36,787 nt of DNA from a virus. The translations under genes and the position numbers were made by a program. The notes beneath the pieces are model-generated. The model had not been told where the DNA came from. It saw only the letters and a program-made list of their open reading frames with translations, and ran no database searches. Positions 7,799 through 16,342 of this stretch are shown piece after piece (the first letter of the stretch is position 1; every line of letters starts with the position of its first letter). The DNA lies in IMG/VR virus record IMGVR_UViG_3300010935_000165, positions 1 through 36,787 of that record; one strand, written 5' to 3'.

Positions 7799-9412
7799 TT
7801 AAGATACTTGAGTTAAATTGTTTAAATTAATAGAAGACCCTGCTTCTATCTTCATTTCAGAGAAGTTTAACGTATGCGGTGTATTATTATTAGAAACGAC
7901 TCTTATTTTCATAGAAAGAAATTCTATATTCAAACTATCAGTATGATACTTCTGATACAAGACACTTGCACCGCCTGATCCGCTTCCCCATCCTGCATTT
8001 CCATACCCAGTAGACCCCCAAGATCGAAGGCTTGTATTTGAGGCTGTTCCTGTGATCTTCCAAACACTATAGTCGGTAATCTGGCTTCCGAATTTGTCCT
8101 CTATATCAAAATGAAACTCTATCTCCTCTCCTTCAAACAAAACTGCCTGTACTTCAAGAAATGATAAAACACTTGTCCTATCGAGACCTGATTTTTGCAC
8201 GTTAAAAATAAACTCTGTAGGAATACTGAATCCATTATCCTCGTATGATTCAAACAAAAGGTACATTTTACCGTCAATAGCAGAAAGACCATAAACACGG
8301 TCTGTTGTTCTCATGAATATATTTATATTCCAACCCGAAAACATAGTAATTGCATCAGTTGTCAGGTTGTAACACAAAACTTCATTATTTGTAGTCGAAT
8401 CTTTTCCGTAAGAAGCAAGAATAAGATTATTTTTAGAGTCATGAACAATGGTCGAGTTATTAAAAGTTGCGTTTCCGAAATAATTAGAACCAAGATTAGC
8501 GGAAATAAGATCCTCACTACTCACTGTCTTCATTCTTCTAAATCCACTCTTGTCTAAATAGTATGTCCCAGATGAAGTATCAATAGCACCTCTTGCCATT
8601 CCATGATCAGAATACTGCCATCCAACTTGAACATCCTGAATAACAACCCCAGCACTTGAGGCGGTTGTAATTAAAAAAGGAGTTCTCGATGTTTCAGAAC
8701 CAACAAGAATGCTATCCCCCCTAGAAGAAATAGTTGTAATGTTATCCTTAAAAGTTGCATCTCCTGCGCTTTCAGGGTTTGTTTGCGTAACATCCCAATC
8801 AGTAGCAGTTGCCCACGGTGTAGCAGCTCCAGAGTCTGTTTTTGTATACACAAGTCTTTTTGTATCACCGTCAACTCCTCCACAATACAATCTTACTCCA
8901 GGCTTTCCGCCTCCTGCCGTTGTTCTTACAAATAAAACGTCCGATTTTACGGCGTTTACCTCCTCTGTTGGTGTCAAGGTAGCCTTGTCAATTCTTACTA
9001 GCTTATTTCCAGCGTTTCCACTCGCAACAAAGGCAAAATCCTTGTAAATCTCTATATCAGTTACATTGGCAGTGAAATTTGTCTTTATTTCATTCAAACT
9101 ACCATCAGATCCCATCAAAGCAGCGGTTGTTCCGTAGCCAACCATAAAATAATCAACTGTTGCGGCGGTGTACCAATACTTACCAGCAGAGAATCCGTTT
9201 ATACCTACTTTTTCTGCTACAAGTTTCTGCCCAGTACGGGATTTTAAAAGACCTTCACCGTCCATGGTGTAGTTTTGCACCTTCTCAGCAAATTTCGGGT
9301 TCAATAAATCAGGTAAAACACGGTTGTTTTGCCCAGCAACGGCTCCGAAGTTTACCGACTTCTGAGAAGGTATTCGTCTTGCCCTGAAATTTTGTGGAAA
9401 TTTCCTAACCAT
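7799..9412 (-). CDS. tail tube/nozzle-like protein (DNA-stabilisation type)
   Basis: 537 aa, no membrane segment, Cys-poor and rich in short beta strands. The N-terminus (NRVLPDLLNPKFAEKVQNYTMDGEGLLKSRTGQKL) resembles proteins where a phage tail nozzle begins with an NxxxxxGGL.KR.G motif. The middle has repeated strand-turn units (VTDIEIYKDFAFVASGNAGNKLVRIDK; GKMYLLFESYEDNGF) suggestive of a beta-propeller, as in P22 gp10/T7 gp12-type nozzles. It overlaps the end of the adaptor-like gene at 9405-10256 by eight bases. Assignment is by layout and position rather than clear sequence identity. Confidence 0.55.
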   Translation of the reverse strand: MVRKFPQNFRARRIPSQKSVNFGAVAGQNNRVLPDLLNPKFAEKVQNYTMDGEGLLKSRTGQKLVAEKVGINGFSAGKYWYTAATVDYFMVGYGTTAALMGSDGSLNEIKTNFTANVTDIEIYKDFAFVASGNAGNKLVRIDKATLTPTEEVNAVKSDVLFVRTTAGGGKPGVRLYCGGVDGDTKRLVYTKTDSGAATPWATATDWDVTQTNPESAGDATFKDNITTISSRGDSILVGSETSRTPFLITTASSAGVVIQDVQVGWQYSDHGMARGAIDTSSGTYYLDKSGFRRMKTVSSEDLISANLGSNYFGNATFNNSTIVHDSKNNLILASYGKDSTTNNEVLCYNLTTDAITMFSGWNINIFMRTTDRVYGLSAIDGKMYLLFESYEDNGFSIPTEFIFNVQKSGLDRTSVLSFLEVQAVLFEGEEIEFHFDIEDKFGSQITDYSVWKITGTASNTSLRSWGSTGYGNAGWGSGSGGASVLYQKYHTDSLNIEFLSMKIRVVSNNNTPHTLNFSEMKIEAGSSINLNNLTQVS

Positions 9413-10256
9413 AAGTTGAAGAATATTCCTCCAAAATAGTTACTCCGCTTTTACGCCGCACAGTAGAAATAAAGTCTTCCAATAATGATCGGTATTCTAT
9501 GCTCCAGTTCTGGTAATCAGAATCCTTGAAGTCTCCTTTTAAGAAATAGTATTGAGCCAATAATCCCGCCCTTACCATCTCTCGGTATTTCACGCCGTTA
9601 GGGACAATGAAAGCGTCTGTAATGGCTGTTATTTCTGTATTATTCGGAATGTATCTTTGCTTATAAGATCCGTTAATCGTTCCTGTAAATTGAAAGTTTG
9701 TTGCATCGATATAGTACCCGCTGAACTTAGAGCCAAAACCTGTTAAAGGAAGAACAGTTGAAGTGTCGGTTCCATCAGTATTTACAAAGTAGAATCCAGC
9801 CCCTTCTGCTTCCATTGTTTCAAGATCGCTCTGAATAGCAATAGAGGTAGGGGCAACGATATTTACCGCTGGCAAGGTTATCATAAGCCTTTCAGGATCT
9901 GCTTCCACAATCGCATCGTATATATTCTCATTCACTATTCCTGCAGCTCTTATTCTGTCAGTCTCTGAAATATCTCCTATATTAGAAACTCTTGCCAAGA
10001 TATCGTTCCACATTGCGGAAACAGTCAAAGATCCTCCAAATAAAGGGGTAGATCCAGCAGGAACGTAAGTAATCCTTATAGAAACAGTTGGGGCGGTCTC
10101 AAGAGTTATTGAAGTAACTCCTATTGTTATTGCTCCGGTAAAAACCTGTCCATCAATAGCGACGTAAATCAAAGACCCTATAGAGCTAGCCGTCGTAAAA
10201 ACAGTATTTACTCCGTCTATGGTTCCAGATGGTGTCTCATTATAGATAGCTGCCAT
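9405..10256 (-). CDS. head-tail adaptor-like protein with N-terminal beta domain
   Basis: 283 aa. Residues 1-70 form a beta-rich module starting YNETPSGTIDGVNTVFTTAS, a pattern common at the start of phage structural proteins (DGxNxxFTT). From about residue 83 a helical part follows (MWNDILARVSNIGDISETDRIRAAGIVNENIYDAIVEADPERL) and the last 80 residues are helical again (YREMVRAGLLAQYYFLKGDFKDSDY). The helical bundle and the position directly before the nozzle-like gene fit a tail-tube A or connector protein. The stop is TAG, showing amber is a normal stop codon in this phage. Function is inferred. Confidence 0.5.
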   Translation of the reverse strand: MAAIYNETPSGTIDGVNTVFTTASSIGSLIYVAIDGQVFTGAITIGVTSITLETAPTVSIRITYVPAGSTPLFGGSLTVSAMWNDILARVSNIGDISETDRIRAAGIVNENIYDAIVEADPERLMITLPAVNIVAPTSIAIQSDLETMEAEGAGFYFVNTDGTDTSTVLPLTGFGSKFSGYYIDATNFQFTGTINGSYKQRYIPNNTEITAITDAFIVPNGVKYREMVRAGLLAQYYFLKGDFKDSDYQNWSIEYRSLLEDFISTVRRKSGVTILEEYSSTYG

Positions 10257-10257
10257 T

Positions 10258-10509
10258 TTAAATTAAAAAAGGATCTGGTCTCTCCCATTCTAGCATATTT
10301 CTTGTAGAAGGATCAAAAGGGTTCTGTATTACCACTGGCTTAGGGAGATTCGTATTGTCATACACTTTTATCAAAGCCTGTGTTCCTGCCAGATTTACAA
10401 CAGGAACAAAATTAGTTGCCCCTTTCTGTTTGTCAAAGGCAGTCTTCTGTGTAGCTATAACAGAATTATATGAGCCGTGTGTTGTGTCTAAAAGTGCGTA
10501 AGTGAACAT
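10258..10509 (-). CDS. small virion-region protein, unknown
   Basis: 83 aa (MFTYALLDTTHGSYNSVIAT...), mixed alpha/beta with no signal, membrane segment or known motif. It lies between the LamG-like protein and the adaptor-like gene, three bases from the former and one base from the latter, in the late operon. That suggests a structural or assembly role, but nothing in the sequence says which. Confidence 0.7.
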   Translation of the reverse strand: MFTYALLDTTHGSYNSVIATQKTAFDKQKGATNFVPVVNLAGTQALIKVYDNTNLPKPVVIQNPFDPSTRNMLEWERPDPFLI

Positions 10510-10512
10510 ATT

Positions 10513-11283
10513 TTAAAAAGTTACTATATCCGCGTCTGTTATATTTGCAGAGTTTGTTTCTACATTTATTGGCGTAGCTCCTCTGTCTTGCCCAAGGCTA
10601 GGAGAAGCAAGTCTTCCCAGATTCCAGTCATGCTGGCAATTAGCAGCTGACACATAAGAACCGAAGTTTGTTGTGTAGTCTGATTGGTATCCCGTACCTC
10701 CTCCGTAGAGAGATGTTATTTCTGCTGCTGTTAGGACTGAGGACCAGACGTTTGCCTTGGAAATTTCAACGTTCGCCATATTTGTACCTCTTGATGACCC
10801 AATCCATACCCCCCTATTGGTAGAAGTCATTGTCCCTGCATTGTCGGAATTCTTCGTGACAGTAGTATCCTCCGTTCCATCTGAGTACACCTTCATATTG
10901 GTTCCATCCCAAGAGAAAGTAAACATTGTCTTAACTCCAACGGTCTCAGCTGTTGTAAGCATGTAATCTTTTATGTTTACACCAGTGCTGTCGAAAATTT
11001 GGACAGAAATCTTGCTTGAAGATGAGAGGTTGTAAATTCCTATATTATTAATCGTCCCTACTAATGGGGACAATACTAATATAAATCTATACAAAGGAGC
11101 TGCTGCGGGAAATGATAGAAATTTTAACCAAACTGAGAACGTAAAAGCATTCGCTATTCCAATGTTTTGCACTGTTGTATTCGCCATATACTCAGTAGAC
11201 CCATCAAAAGAGATAGCCTTGGTCTGAGTAAAAACTGCTCCTACTGCCTTAGATGTTGCCGCTACTATCTTCCAGAAAGTCAT
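10513..11283 (-). CDS. LamG/concanavalin-like virion protein
   Basis: 256 aa. The core reads AISFDGSTEYMANTTVQNIGIANAFTFSVWLKF (about 23-55), then MFTFSWDGTNMKVYSDGTED and GVWIGSSRG, ending in ISKANVWSSVLTAAEITSLYGGG. This is the laminin-G_3-type jelly-roll pattern: F.G...Y, FT.S.W.K, W.G..m..Y.DG, v.iWs..Lt..Ei..ly. Such domains bind carbohydrate or act as capsid or fibre ornaments. The gene lies between a repeat-containing fibre and the tail tube genes. The C-terminal 55 residues (YVSAANCQHDWNLGRL...) are an extra segment of unknown role. Confidence 0.75.
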   Translation of the reverse strand: MTFWKIVAATSKAVGAVFTQTKAISFDGSTEYMANTTVQNIGIANAFTFSVWLKFLSFPAAAPLYRFILVLSPLVGTINNIGIYNLSSSSKISVQIFDSTGVNIKDYMLTTAETVGVKTMFTFSWDGTNMKVYSDGTEDTTVTKNSDNAGTMTSTNRGVWIGSSRGTNMANVEISKANVWSSVLTAAEITSLYGGGTGYQSDYTTNFGSYVSAANCQHDWNLGRLASPSLGQDRGATPINVETNSANITDADIVTF

Positions 11284-11291
11284 GATAATTA

Positions 11292-12545
11292 TTACTTATT
11301 CACCACAACCCATTCATCAGTCCCACGCTTGTATAAAGCAAGTCCTTCGTATGTTGCGGTGGTTGCTTTTGTGCCACCACTTACTCCGTTTACTGTCACA
11401 CCTGCCGCCCCTGTGGCAGAAGTTAAGCCTGCCCCTATTTGAATGATTGTCAAAGTCGTTCCAATAGGAAAAGCAATAGTAGCATTCAAAGGTATTGTTA
11501 CTACATTTGCTGCTGCGTTATTAAGCTCTACAACCTTTGAAGCGTCTGTTAATGCCAAAGTATATGTTGTTCCAACCTGTGTATTTAAAGCGCTGGTAAT
11601 CTTCGGATCTGTAAGCGTTTTATTTGTAAGCGTTTGTGTGCTTGTCAAAAGCGCAATACTCGCAGTGTCAGAAAGATTGGTAGAGGCAATAGCTATATTT
11701 GCTGTTCCATTAAAAGAAACACCTGCAATCGTTCTTGCTGTTTCTAATGCTGTTGCTGTTCCTGCGTTACCAGTTACTGTTGTTTGGTCTCCTGTATTGG
11801 TTCCTGTAGCAGTACCACCTCCTGTCGCCACAGTTCCATCAGAAATAGCGGTGTTTAGCTGTGCTGTTGTAAATGATCCCAATACGGCAGCGTTGCCTAT
11901 AGAGGTTACGTGTCCAGTAAGATTAGCGTTTGTAGTTACGGTCGCTGCGTTCCCCGTTATATTTATCTGGTCTCCTGTGTTGGTTCCTGTGGCTGTACCT
12001 CCTCCTGTTGCAACATTGCCGTCTGACAAAGCCGTATTGAGCTGCGCTGTTGTAAAGGAGCCAAGACTTGCAGCGTTTCCAACAGAAGTAACAGCGCCTG
12101 TTAAATTAGCGTTGGTGGTAACAGTAGCAGCATTCCCAGAAATACTACCTGTGGCACTTCCTATATTGGGAGTTGTAAGGACTGGGGAGTTTGAAAGTAC
12201 AACACTCCCTGTTCCTGTTTCATCACTTATCACTCCAGCAAACTGAGCTGAAGTGGTGGCTGCGAACTGAGATAAAGGGTTAGTCGTCAAAGCGTCTCCT
12301 GCACCTCCTCCCGATTGAGCTACCCACGTTCCATCCTGTTGTAAAACAAAGCCAGCGGTAGCAGCTGCGGCTCCAGCAGGTAATTCAATCACCTCAGTAT
12401 TCGCATCCAAAGAAGCGTAGCCACTAACAGCTCCCTTGTTAGCAGAGTCCTCCTTTAATCCAAGAGAGGTTGTTGTATCTGCTGGTAAATTATTTATTTT
12501 TGTTGCATCAGTAAGACGAGATGTTTCAATAAGAGCGTCTGCCAT
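11292..12545 (-). CDS. repeat-containing fibre protein
   Basis: 417 aa, almost free of Cys and aromatic residues and rich in Thr, Ala, Gly and Asn. Two near-identical 61-aa units begin at residues 137 and 198 (GNAATVTTNANLTG...GTATGTNTGDQ) and a third, decayed one at 259. After them comes LLTSTQTLTNKTLTDPKI, a phrase shared by many phage fibres, then a C-terminal beta domain ending KRGTDEWVVVNK. These features are typical of trimeric phage fibre shafts. The ATG overlaps the TAA of the upstream basic-protein gene (TAATG). What it binds is unknown. Confidence 0.75.
   Translation of the reverse strand: MADALIETSRLTDATKINNLPADTTTSLGLKEDSANKGAVSGYASLDANTEVIELPAGAAAATAGFVLQQDGTWVAQSGGGAGDALTTNPLSQFAATTSAQFAGVISDETGTGSVVLSNSPVLTTPNIGSATGSISGNAATVTTNANLTGAVTSVGNAASLGSFTTAQLNTALSDGNVATGGGTATGTNTGDQINITGNAATVTTNANLTGHVTSIGNAAVLGSFTTAQLNTAISDGTVATGGGTATGTNTGDQTTVTGNAGTATALETARTIAGVSFNGTANIAIASTNLSDTASIALLTSTQTLTNKTLTDPKITSALNTQVGTTYTLALTDASKVVELNNAAANVVTIPLNATIAFPIGTTLTIIQIGAGLTSATGAAGVTVNGVSGGTKATTATYEGLALYKRGTDEWVVVNK
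11772..12137 (-). repeat. tandem 183-bp coding repeat in the fibre gene
   Basis: Two copies with a period of 61 codons, starting at residues 137 and 198 of the 417-aa protein; the third unit, from residue 259, keeps only its first few residues. Protein identity between the first two is high but many third codon positions differ, so this is an old duplication under protein-level selection rather than a recent one. Confidence 0.75.
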
Positions 12546-12748
12546 TATTTCTTTTTCAAAACTCTTCCTTTCGTACCAGCTATTCGCACAAGTTTCTTCT
12601 TAGCTTTTATAACAAGTTTTGGCTTAACCTTTTGCACTATTTTATGTTTCTCTCCTCTCTCTACGTGTTTTTTCTCTTTTCTTTCAAAAGATCGACTCTC
12701 TTTTTTTTCATGGAGAGCTGTTTTCTTTTTTGGAGTAAGTTTTTTCAT
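12545..12748 (-). CDS. 67-aa lysine/arginine-rich basic protein
   Basis: 67 aa, with well over a third of the residues Lys or Arg and few acidic ones (MKKLTPKKKTALHEKKESRS...KAKKKLVRIAGTKGRVLKKK). No fold motif is visible. It overlaps genes on both sides (ATGA upstream, TAATG downstream), so it is tightly coupled in the lysis/fibre part of the late operon. Small basic virion proteins can neutralise DNA charge or bind RNA, but its place among lysis genes makes any function open. Confidence 0.75.
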   Translation of the reverse strand: MKKLTPKKKTALHEKKESRSFERKEKKHVERGEKHKIVQKVKPKLVIKAKKKLVRIAGTKGRVLKKK

Positions 12749-13128
12749 TGTTCGGTGGAAAATTGTTTAAGGATTTCAGAGGTTATCCTTTGAGGCATAA
12801 CGTCTATATCATGCCGCAACTTAGACTGCATTGTCAATTGTTCAACCCTTAGAGCAGATTGAGCGTTAAGATTGTCTGACTGGTGAGCTAAGAAGACCCC
12901 AGCAAAAGCGCTTACAACGAGAAAGCTAATAGAAACAAAAGAGAGAAACACCCTGTTAGATGCCTTCCCATCCACCTTTTCAATTATTTTGTCAAACTTT
13001 TTATGAAGTTCTTCGACTGACTTCTCCTCCCTTTCCATGTGACCAACAAGCGAATCCTTAAGACCAGCAATCATGCTCTCCAGTGCTTTAATTTTTCCCT
13101 CCAGAAATTTTATTTGACTTGGAGACAT
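12745..13128 (-). CDS. coiled-coil membrane protein, lysis-associated
   Basis: 127 aa. Residues 5-55 are a coiled coil (KFLEGKIKALESMIAGLKDSL, VEELHKKFDKIIEKV), about 60-81 one transmembrane helix (FLSFVSISFLVVSAFAGVFLA), and the rest a helical tail. This N-coil/one-helix layout is found in XhlA-type lysis accessory proteins. It directly follows the amidase gene (TAATG overlap), which supports a lysis role such as a holin partner or membrane anchor for the endolysin. Confidence 0.6.
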   Translation of the reverse strand: MSPSQIKFLEGKIKALESMIAGLKDSLVGHMEREEKSVEELHKKFDKIIEKVDGKASNRVFLSFVSISFLVVSAFAGVFLAHQSDNLNAQSALRVEQLTMQSKLRHDIDVMPQRITSEILKQFSTEQ

Positions 13129-13838
13129 TATTTATTGAGTAAAGCAGCTCTGTATCCGTCACACACCGCCAGCCATAAAGCCTCTGATCCATTGTCTCTT
13201 ATTTTCTCCATGTCCATTTTGTTTCGTAAAAACCCAATCTCAACAAGGCAATCATTTTGAGGGATTGAATCTCTTAAAATCCCAAGTCTTCCATGCTGGG
13301 CGGCGGTGTCTGGTTTTACTCCTCTATTTTTTGTTCCTAGTCGTGCACGAAGTGTTCTCTGAACTGCCTTTGCAACATCAAACGATCTCGCGGGGCTAAA
13401 TCTTCGTGACAATGTGTTGTAGAATGTCTCTGTCCCTGAAGCGGTATCATCACTACAAGCGTTGAAATGAAGAGATATAACAAGGTCTTCTTTTTTTGCA
13501 TGGTGGTTTAAATATCGTATCTTTTGGTGTAAATTCATCCTTTCATCTAAAAGAGTGACATTTGGCTTAAAATTGAGAAAAGACTCAAGGTTTTCATTTT
13601 TAAATAACGGTATTTTGTGAATATTTTCTGCAAACTTAAACCTTGGCACTCCTATCTCTTCTAATCTAGACTTCACCACCTCCAATACCTTTACTGCCTC
13701 ATGGTGTTCTGTCATTAAACGCCCCTCATGCCTTCCTACGCTCCCTGTGTCTTCCCCGTGAGGTTCGCATAATATAGACCCTATCCTCGTTTCTCTCTGT
13801 AAGGCGAGGTTATGCCCAGCAATGAGGAATATATTCAT
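13128..13838 (-). CDS. N-acetylmuramoyl-L-alanine amidase (amidase_3), endolysin
   Basis: 236 aa zinc amidase expected to cut the bond between muramic acid and the peptide stem. The fold's landmarks are present: GHN with His9 near the start, a Glu in the helix at about 38-47 (EGRLMTEHHEA), ISLHFNA with His124, and the final DCLVEIGFLRN with catalytic Glu200. An insertion at about 61-105 (GVPRFKFAENIHKIPLFKNEN) is not typical of the minimal domain. No signal peptide is visible, so release needs a holin. The ATG overlaps the stop of the PLA2-motif membrane protein (ATGA), linking the two. Confidence 0.85.
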   Translation of the reverse strand: MNIFLIAGHNLALQRETRIGSILCEPHGEDTGSVGRHEGRLMTEHHEAVKVLEVVKSRLEEIGVPRFKFAENIHKIPLFKNENLESFLNFKPNVTLLDERMNLHQKIRYLNHHAKKEDLVISLHFNACSDDTASGTETFYNTLSRRFSPARSFDVAKAVQRTLRARLGTKNRGVKPDTAAQHGRLGILRDSIPQNDCLVEIGFLRNKMDMEKIRDNGSEALWLAVCDGYRAALLNK

Positions 13839-14071
13839 TTCTTAGAGTTATCATCTTTCCCATAGTACTTTCTTCCGAACGTTTGTGTCAAAAAGAAAGC
13901 AAGTCCCCCAAAAAGAAGAAAAGAAATCGCTCCTACTTCAAGTCCAAACCAAAGATTACATTGAGTAAAACTCGCTACTCCATCTGCGAAACACTGGTCA
14001 TGACTAGCGCAAGCATCACCGATAATGCTATCCAGAAAGCCTAAAGGGTAATCCTCAGTGCCACAGTTCAT
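13835..14071 (-). CDS. small membrane protein with phospholipase-A2-like HD motif
   Basis: 78 aa if begun at the ATG that overlaps the previous stop as ATGA; a frame nine codons longer starts at 14098. The start MNCGTEDYPLGFLDSIIGDACASHDQCFADG contains DACxxHDxCF after an early CG and a P-[LF]-G-F-x-D segment, close to the active-site helix CxxHDxCY of phospholipase A2 with His-Asp in place. Residues 46-62 are one transmembrane helix (GAISFLLFGGLAFFLTQ), then a basic tail. It directly precedes the amidase. It may be a membrane-acting lysis protein. The calcium loop is not clearly recognisable, so activity is uncertain. Confidence 0.6.
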   Translation of the reverse strand: MNCGTEDYPLGFLDSIIGDACASHDQCFADGVASFTQCNLWFGLEVGAISFLLFGGLAFFLTQTFGRKYYGKDDNSKK

Positions 14072-14625
14072 ACAGTCGATAAAACTCTTCTGCTCCATCC
14101 TCTAGGAGAATCCGCAAAAACCACTGTTGGACGGACTGTTCCCGTTACGTTCAAATCTGCGTCTAGCACTGGAATATCTTCCATGGTCTCAAGCATCTCC
14201 GCCTCGTTAAAAGGATACTCTGTGACTGGTGTTTCTATCCCAGTTTCTGGGTCTGTTAAAACTTCCCGAACCAAAGTTTTTGTTTCTACTCCTTCTGCGT
14301 TAAAAGTGGACTCGAATTTCCATCCCACGGGAGAACCATCTGATTTCCAAATACCGATAACAACGGCTGTTTTTAATGTGGCCAAAAGATATGGAAGAAC
14401 TGCCATAAAGGCATCACCCACTACCACCTCAAAAGATTCAGTCAAGACCGTTCCCTTAAGGAAATGCCTCTTTGGAATAACAGAGAACTTCTCAGCGAGG
14501 AATTGTCTCCAATTTATCGGTTGAAACTCTGTGTCCTCCAGTTCTCCTAGCACCTCTGTACCAGCTGGTAAATAGGCAGTTTGATGTATCTCTGTGTCGC
14601 CGACTGTGAATTCTAGGTTAAACAT
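14068..14625 (-). CDS. virion-region protein, unknown
   Basis: 185 aa from the ATG at 14625 (MFNLEFTVGDTEIHQTAYLPAGTEV); a longer frame runs back into the upstream gene but its first 28 residues are the out-of-frame end of that gene. The protein has a central hydrophobic stretch (AFMAVLPYLLATLKTAVVIGIW, near 89-110), otherwise acidic beta-rich segments. No family recognised. It sits between a fibre-like virion protein and the lysis cassette. Confidence 0.65.
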   Translation of the reverse strand: MFNLEFTVGDTEIHQTAYLPAGTEVLGELEDTEFQPINWRQFLAEKFSVIPKRHFLKGTVLTESFEVVVGDAFMAVLPYLLATLKTAVVIGIWKSDGSPVGWKFESTFNAEGVETKTLVREVLTDPETGIETPVTEYPFNEAEMLETMEDIPVLDADLNVTGTVRPTVVFADSPRGWSRRVLSTV

Positions 14626-14626
14626 A

Positions 14627-15892
14627 TTACATGTGTTCAACAACTTCAAGGGTAGCAGAAGCATTTGTGGCTCCTCCTCCTCCCCCTGCGTACTGTTTTG
14701 CGACCACAATGATATTACTAGTCCCCTGAGTTCCGTCTGGATTTAAACTCATTCCGAGTCGATCGAGAGAAAGCTGATCAAGTGGGAATACATCCTTTTG
14801 TGCTATGTAACCCTCGGCAATAACATGACCGCCTGTAGCGGCTCCAGCAGCTCCAGTGCCTCCAGACTCTGCCACAAACCTATTTACTTCAACAGAGGAG
14901 TCTGGCTCGCCTGCAACCCATTGCCCACCAGTAATAGTTGCGTCTCTTTTTATTTCCACATAAATAGGCTTTGATGATGAGAACACATTTGCCCCTCTAA
15001 GGAATGCGGAAATCGTGTTTTGCCTTCCATTAAAAAGAAGCGATGGTCGTATTGCTAAAATCGGGGTACCCACAGTTCCAGCCGCAACAGCGTTTGCCTT
15101 CTCTTCAAGAGAATAACTATGCGGAACACCTGCGTCCGATAAGGCGTTTGCCCCTCCTTCACTAATAACTGTCGCACAAATTGTTTTCATAGTACTCGCA
15201 GAAGCTGTAATCCCTGTGTTCTCAAGGCAGTATCGAACAGGAAGACTCGCTGTTTGCATGTAGGCATCAGTCAGCGCATTCGCTGAGTCAAATAAGTGCG
15301 CAAAATGAATAGACCCGTTTACTTCAAACCCAAAACGAACCCTTCCAACCGCTTGCCACTGAAGATCAATAACAAGATGCTGTGCTTTTGTAAAATCAAG
15401 AGTTACGCCAGACGTTCCAGTTCCGTCAAGTTTATCATAATTCCATGCGGATTGTAGTATCTCTGTTTCTACTGGAGAGCCAGAAGTGGAGCTTCTTTTC
15501 ACAAAAGATGGAACAAGTCCCTTCATTCTAAAAAATAATCCATCAAGGTCGTAGTAGTACCCTGTTTCTTGGTTCAGATTTGCCTTTGGCGTTGCTGGCA
15601 CAAAGGTGTTCCGAATAAGTTGTGATTTTCCTGGTATGTATGGGCAAAAAAACTTTCCGGTCCAACAAGCCTTGTCTCCACTGGTAGTGCCAACAGAGAG
15701 ATTTAAAGAAGAGGTTGCAACGTTATGAGCGATTGAACCGCCGCCAACACTTGTGCCTTGCCACAGGTCTGCCATTGGGGACTTGTCAAATTTGACATGA
15801 AACACATTGAAAGGAAGCGAAGCACGTTCTCTTCCGAACGAGTCTTTTTCCTCCAATTCTGCGTTGATTTTTACTGATTCTGCGAATGCCAT
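14627..15892 (-). CDS. conserved phage structural protein, fibre/capsid-spike type
   Basis: 421 aa. Recognisable phrases are DLWQGTSVGGGSIAHNVATSSLNLSVGT (about 42-70), IPGKSQLIRNTFVP, FVKRSSTSGSPVETEILQSAWNYDKLDGTGTSGVTLDFTKAQHLVIDLQWQAVGRVRFGF and LPVRYCLENT. These recur in a family of phage virion proteins usually annotated only as structural; the core is a beta-sandwich. A Gly-rich tail (KQYAGGGGGATNASA) ends the protein. Leader TTTAAC lies 10 nt before the ATG. Fibre or capsid ornament is inferred from neighbours. Confidence 0.7.
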   Translation of the reverse strand: MAFAESVKINAELEEKDSFGRERASLPFNVFHVKFDKSPMADLWQGTSVGGGSIAHNVATSSLNLSVGTTSGDKACWTGKFFCPYIPGKSQLIRNTFVPATPKANLNQETGYYYDLDGLFFRMKGLVPSFVKRSSTSGSPVETEILQSAWNYDKLDGTGTSGVTLDFTKAQHLVIDLQWQAVGRVRFGFEVNGSIHFAHLFDSANALTDAYMQTASLPVRYCLENTGITASASTMKTICATVISEGGANALSDAGVPHSYSLEEKANAVAAGTVGTPILAIRPSLLFNGRQNTISAFLRGANVFSSSKPIYVEIKRDATITGGQWVAGEPDSSVEVNRFVAESGGTGAAGAATGGHVIAEGYIAQKDVFPLDQLSLDRLGMSLNPDGTQGTSNIIVVAKQYAGGGGGATNASATLEVVEHM

Positions 15893-15915
15893 AATAATTT
15901 AAGTTAAAAAAAGGT

Positions 15916-16332
15916 TTATGATCGTATCCATTCCGTTGCACCTGCTGCGGGAATTTCCGTTGTGTACTGAGCTGATATAACAAGCGTATTCACACCATTT
16001 ATTGTTTCAGTACCGCTCCCTTTCACCGTAACGGTATTCACCGAAGCATCTCTTTTTGAGATACGTATTTTCTGTGAAAACACCCCACTTTTTGCACTTG
16101 CAAGAGTTGGAAGTGTTACAATTACTGGACCAGCAGTTGCGTCAACTTCTATTATTCCGTCTTCATTGGTAGCTGTGTAGTCAGCCGTTACAGATACAAG
16201 CTTTTCCCATCGAAGCTGTTCAACAAGAGTCGTCGCAGTGGTTCCAGAGGGGGTGGCACCAGCTTGAAATGGGAGATGGTCTCCCTTTACTGCAACTACC
16301 GCCGCCTTGTCATTGATTGCTATATTTACCAT
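15916..16332 (-). CDS. small beta-rich fibre-domain protein
   Basis: 138 aa, all-beta by composition, no Cys. The stretch VSVTADYTATNEDGIIEVDATAGPVIVTLPTLASAKSGVFSQKIRISKRDASVNTVTVKGSGTETINGV is a phage fibre domain in which a ladder of strands (ADYT...VDATAGPVTVTLP...) is repeated in many tail proteins; the fibre at 11292-12545 ends with a similar module (TYTLALTDASKVVELNNAAANVVTIPL). Probably a subunit that attaches to the neighbouring spike or capsid proteins. Leader TTTAAC sits 9 nt before ATG. Confidence 0.65.
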   Translation of the reverse strand: MVNIAINDKAAVVAVKGDHLPFQAGATPSGTTATTLVEQLRWEKLVSVTADYTATNEDGIIEVDATAGPVIVTLPTLASAKSGVFSQKIRISKRDASVNTVTVKGSGTETINGVNTLVISAQYTTEIPAAGATEWIRS

Positions 16333-16342
16333 AAATTAAAAG

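Noticed and set aside
11443-12246. Long plus-strand frame (267 codons) opposite the fibre gene
   Set aside because: Hydrophobic Val/Ala/Pro repeats are the antisense of the Thr/Ala/Asn repeats of the fibre; no leader or promoter.
13039-13260. Plus-strand frame across the amidase gene end
   Set aside because: Shadow of well-supported minus-strand genes, no promoter.
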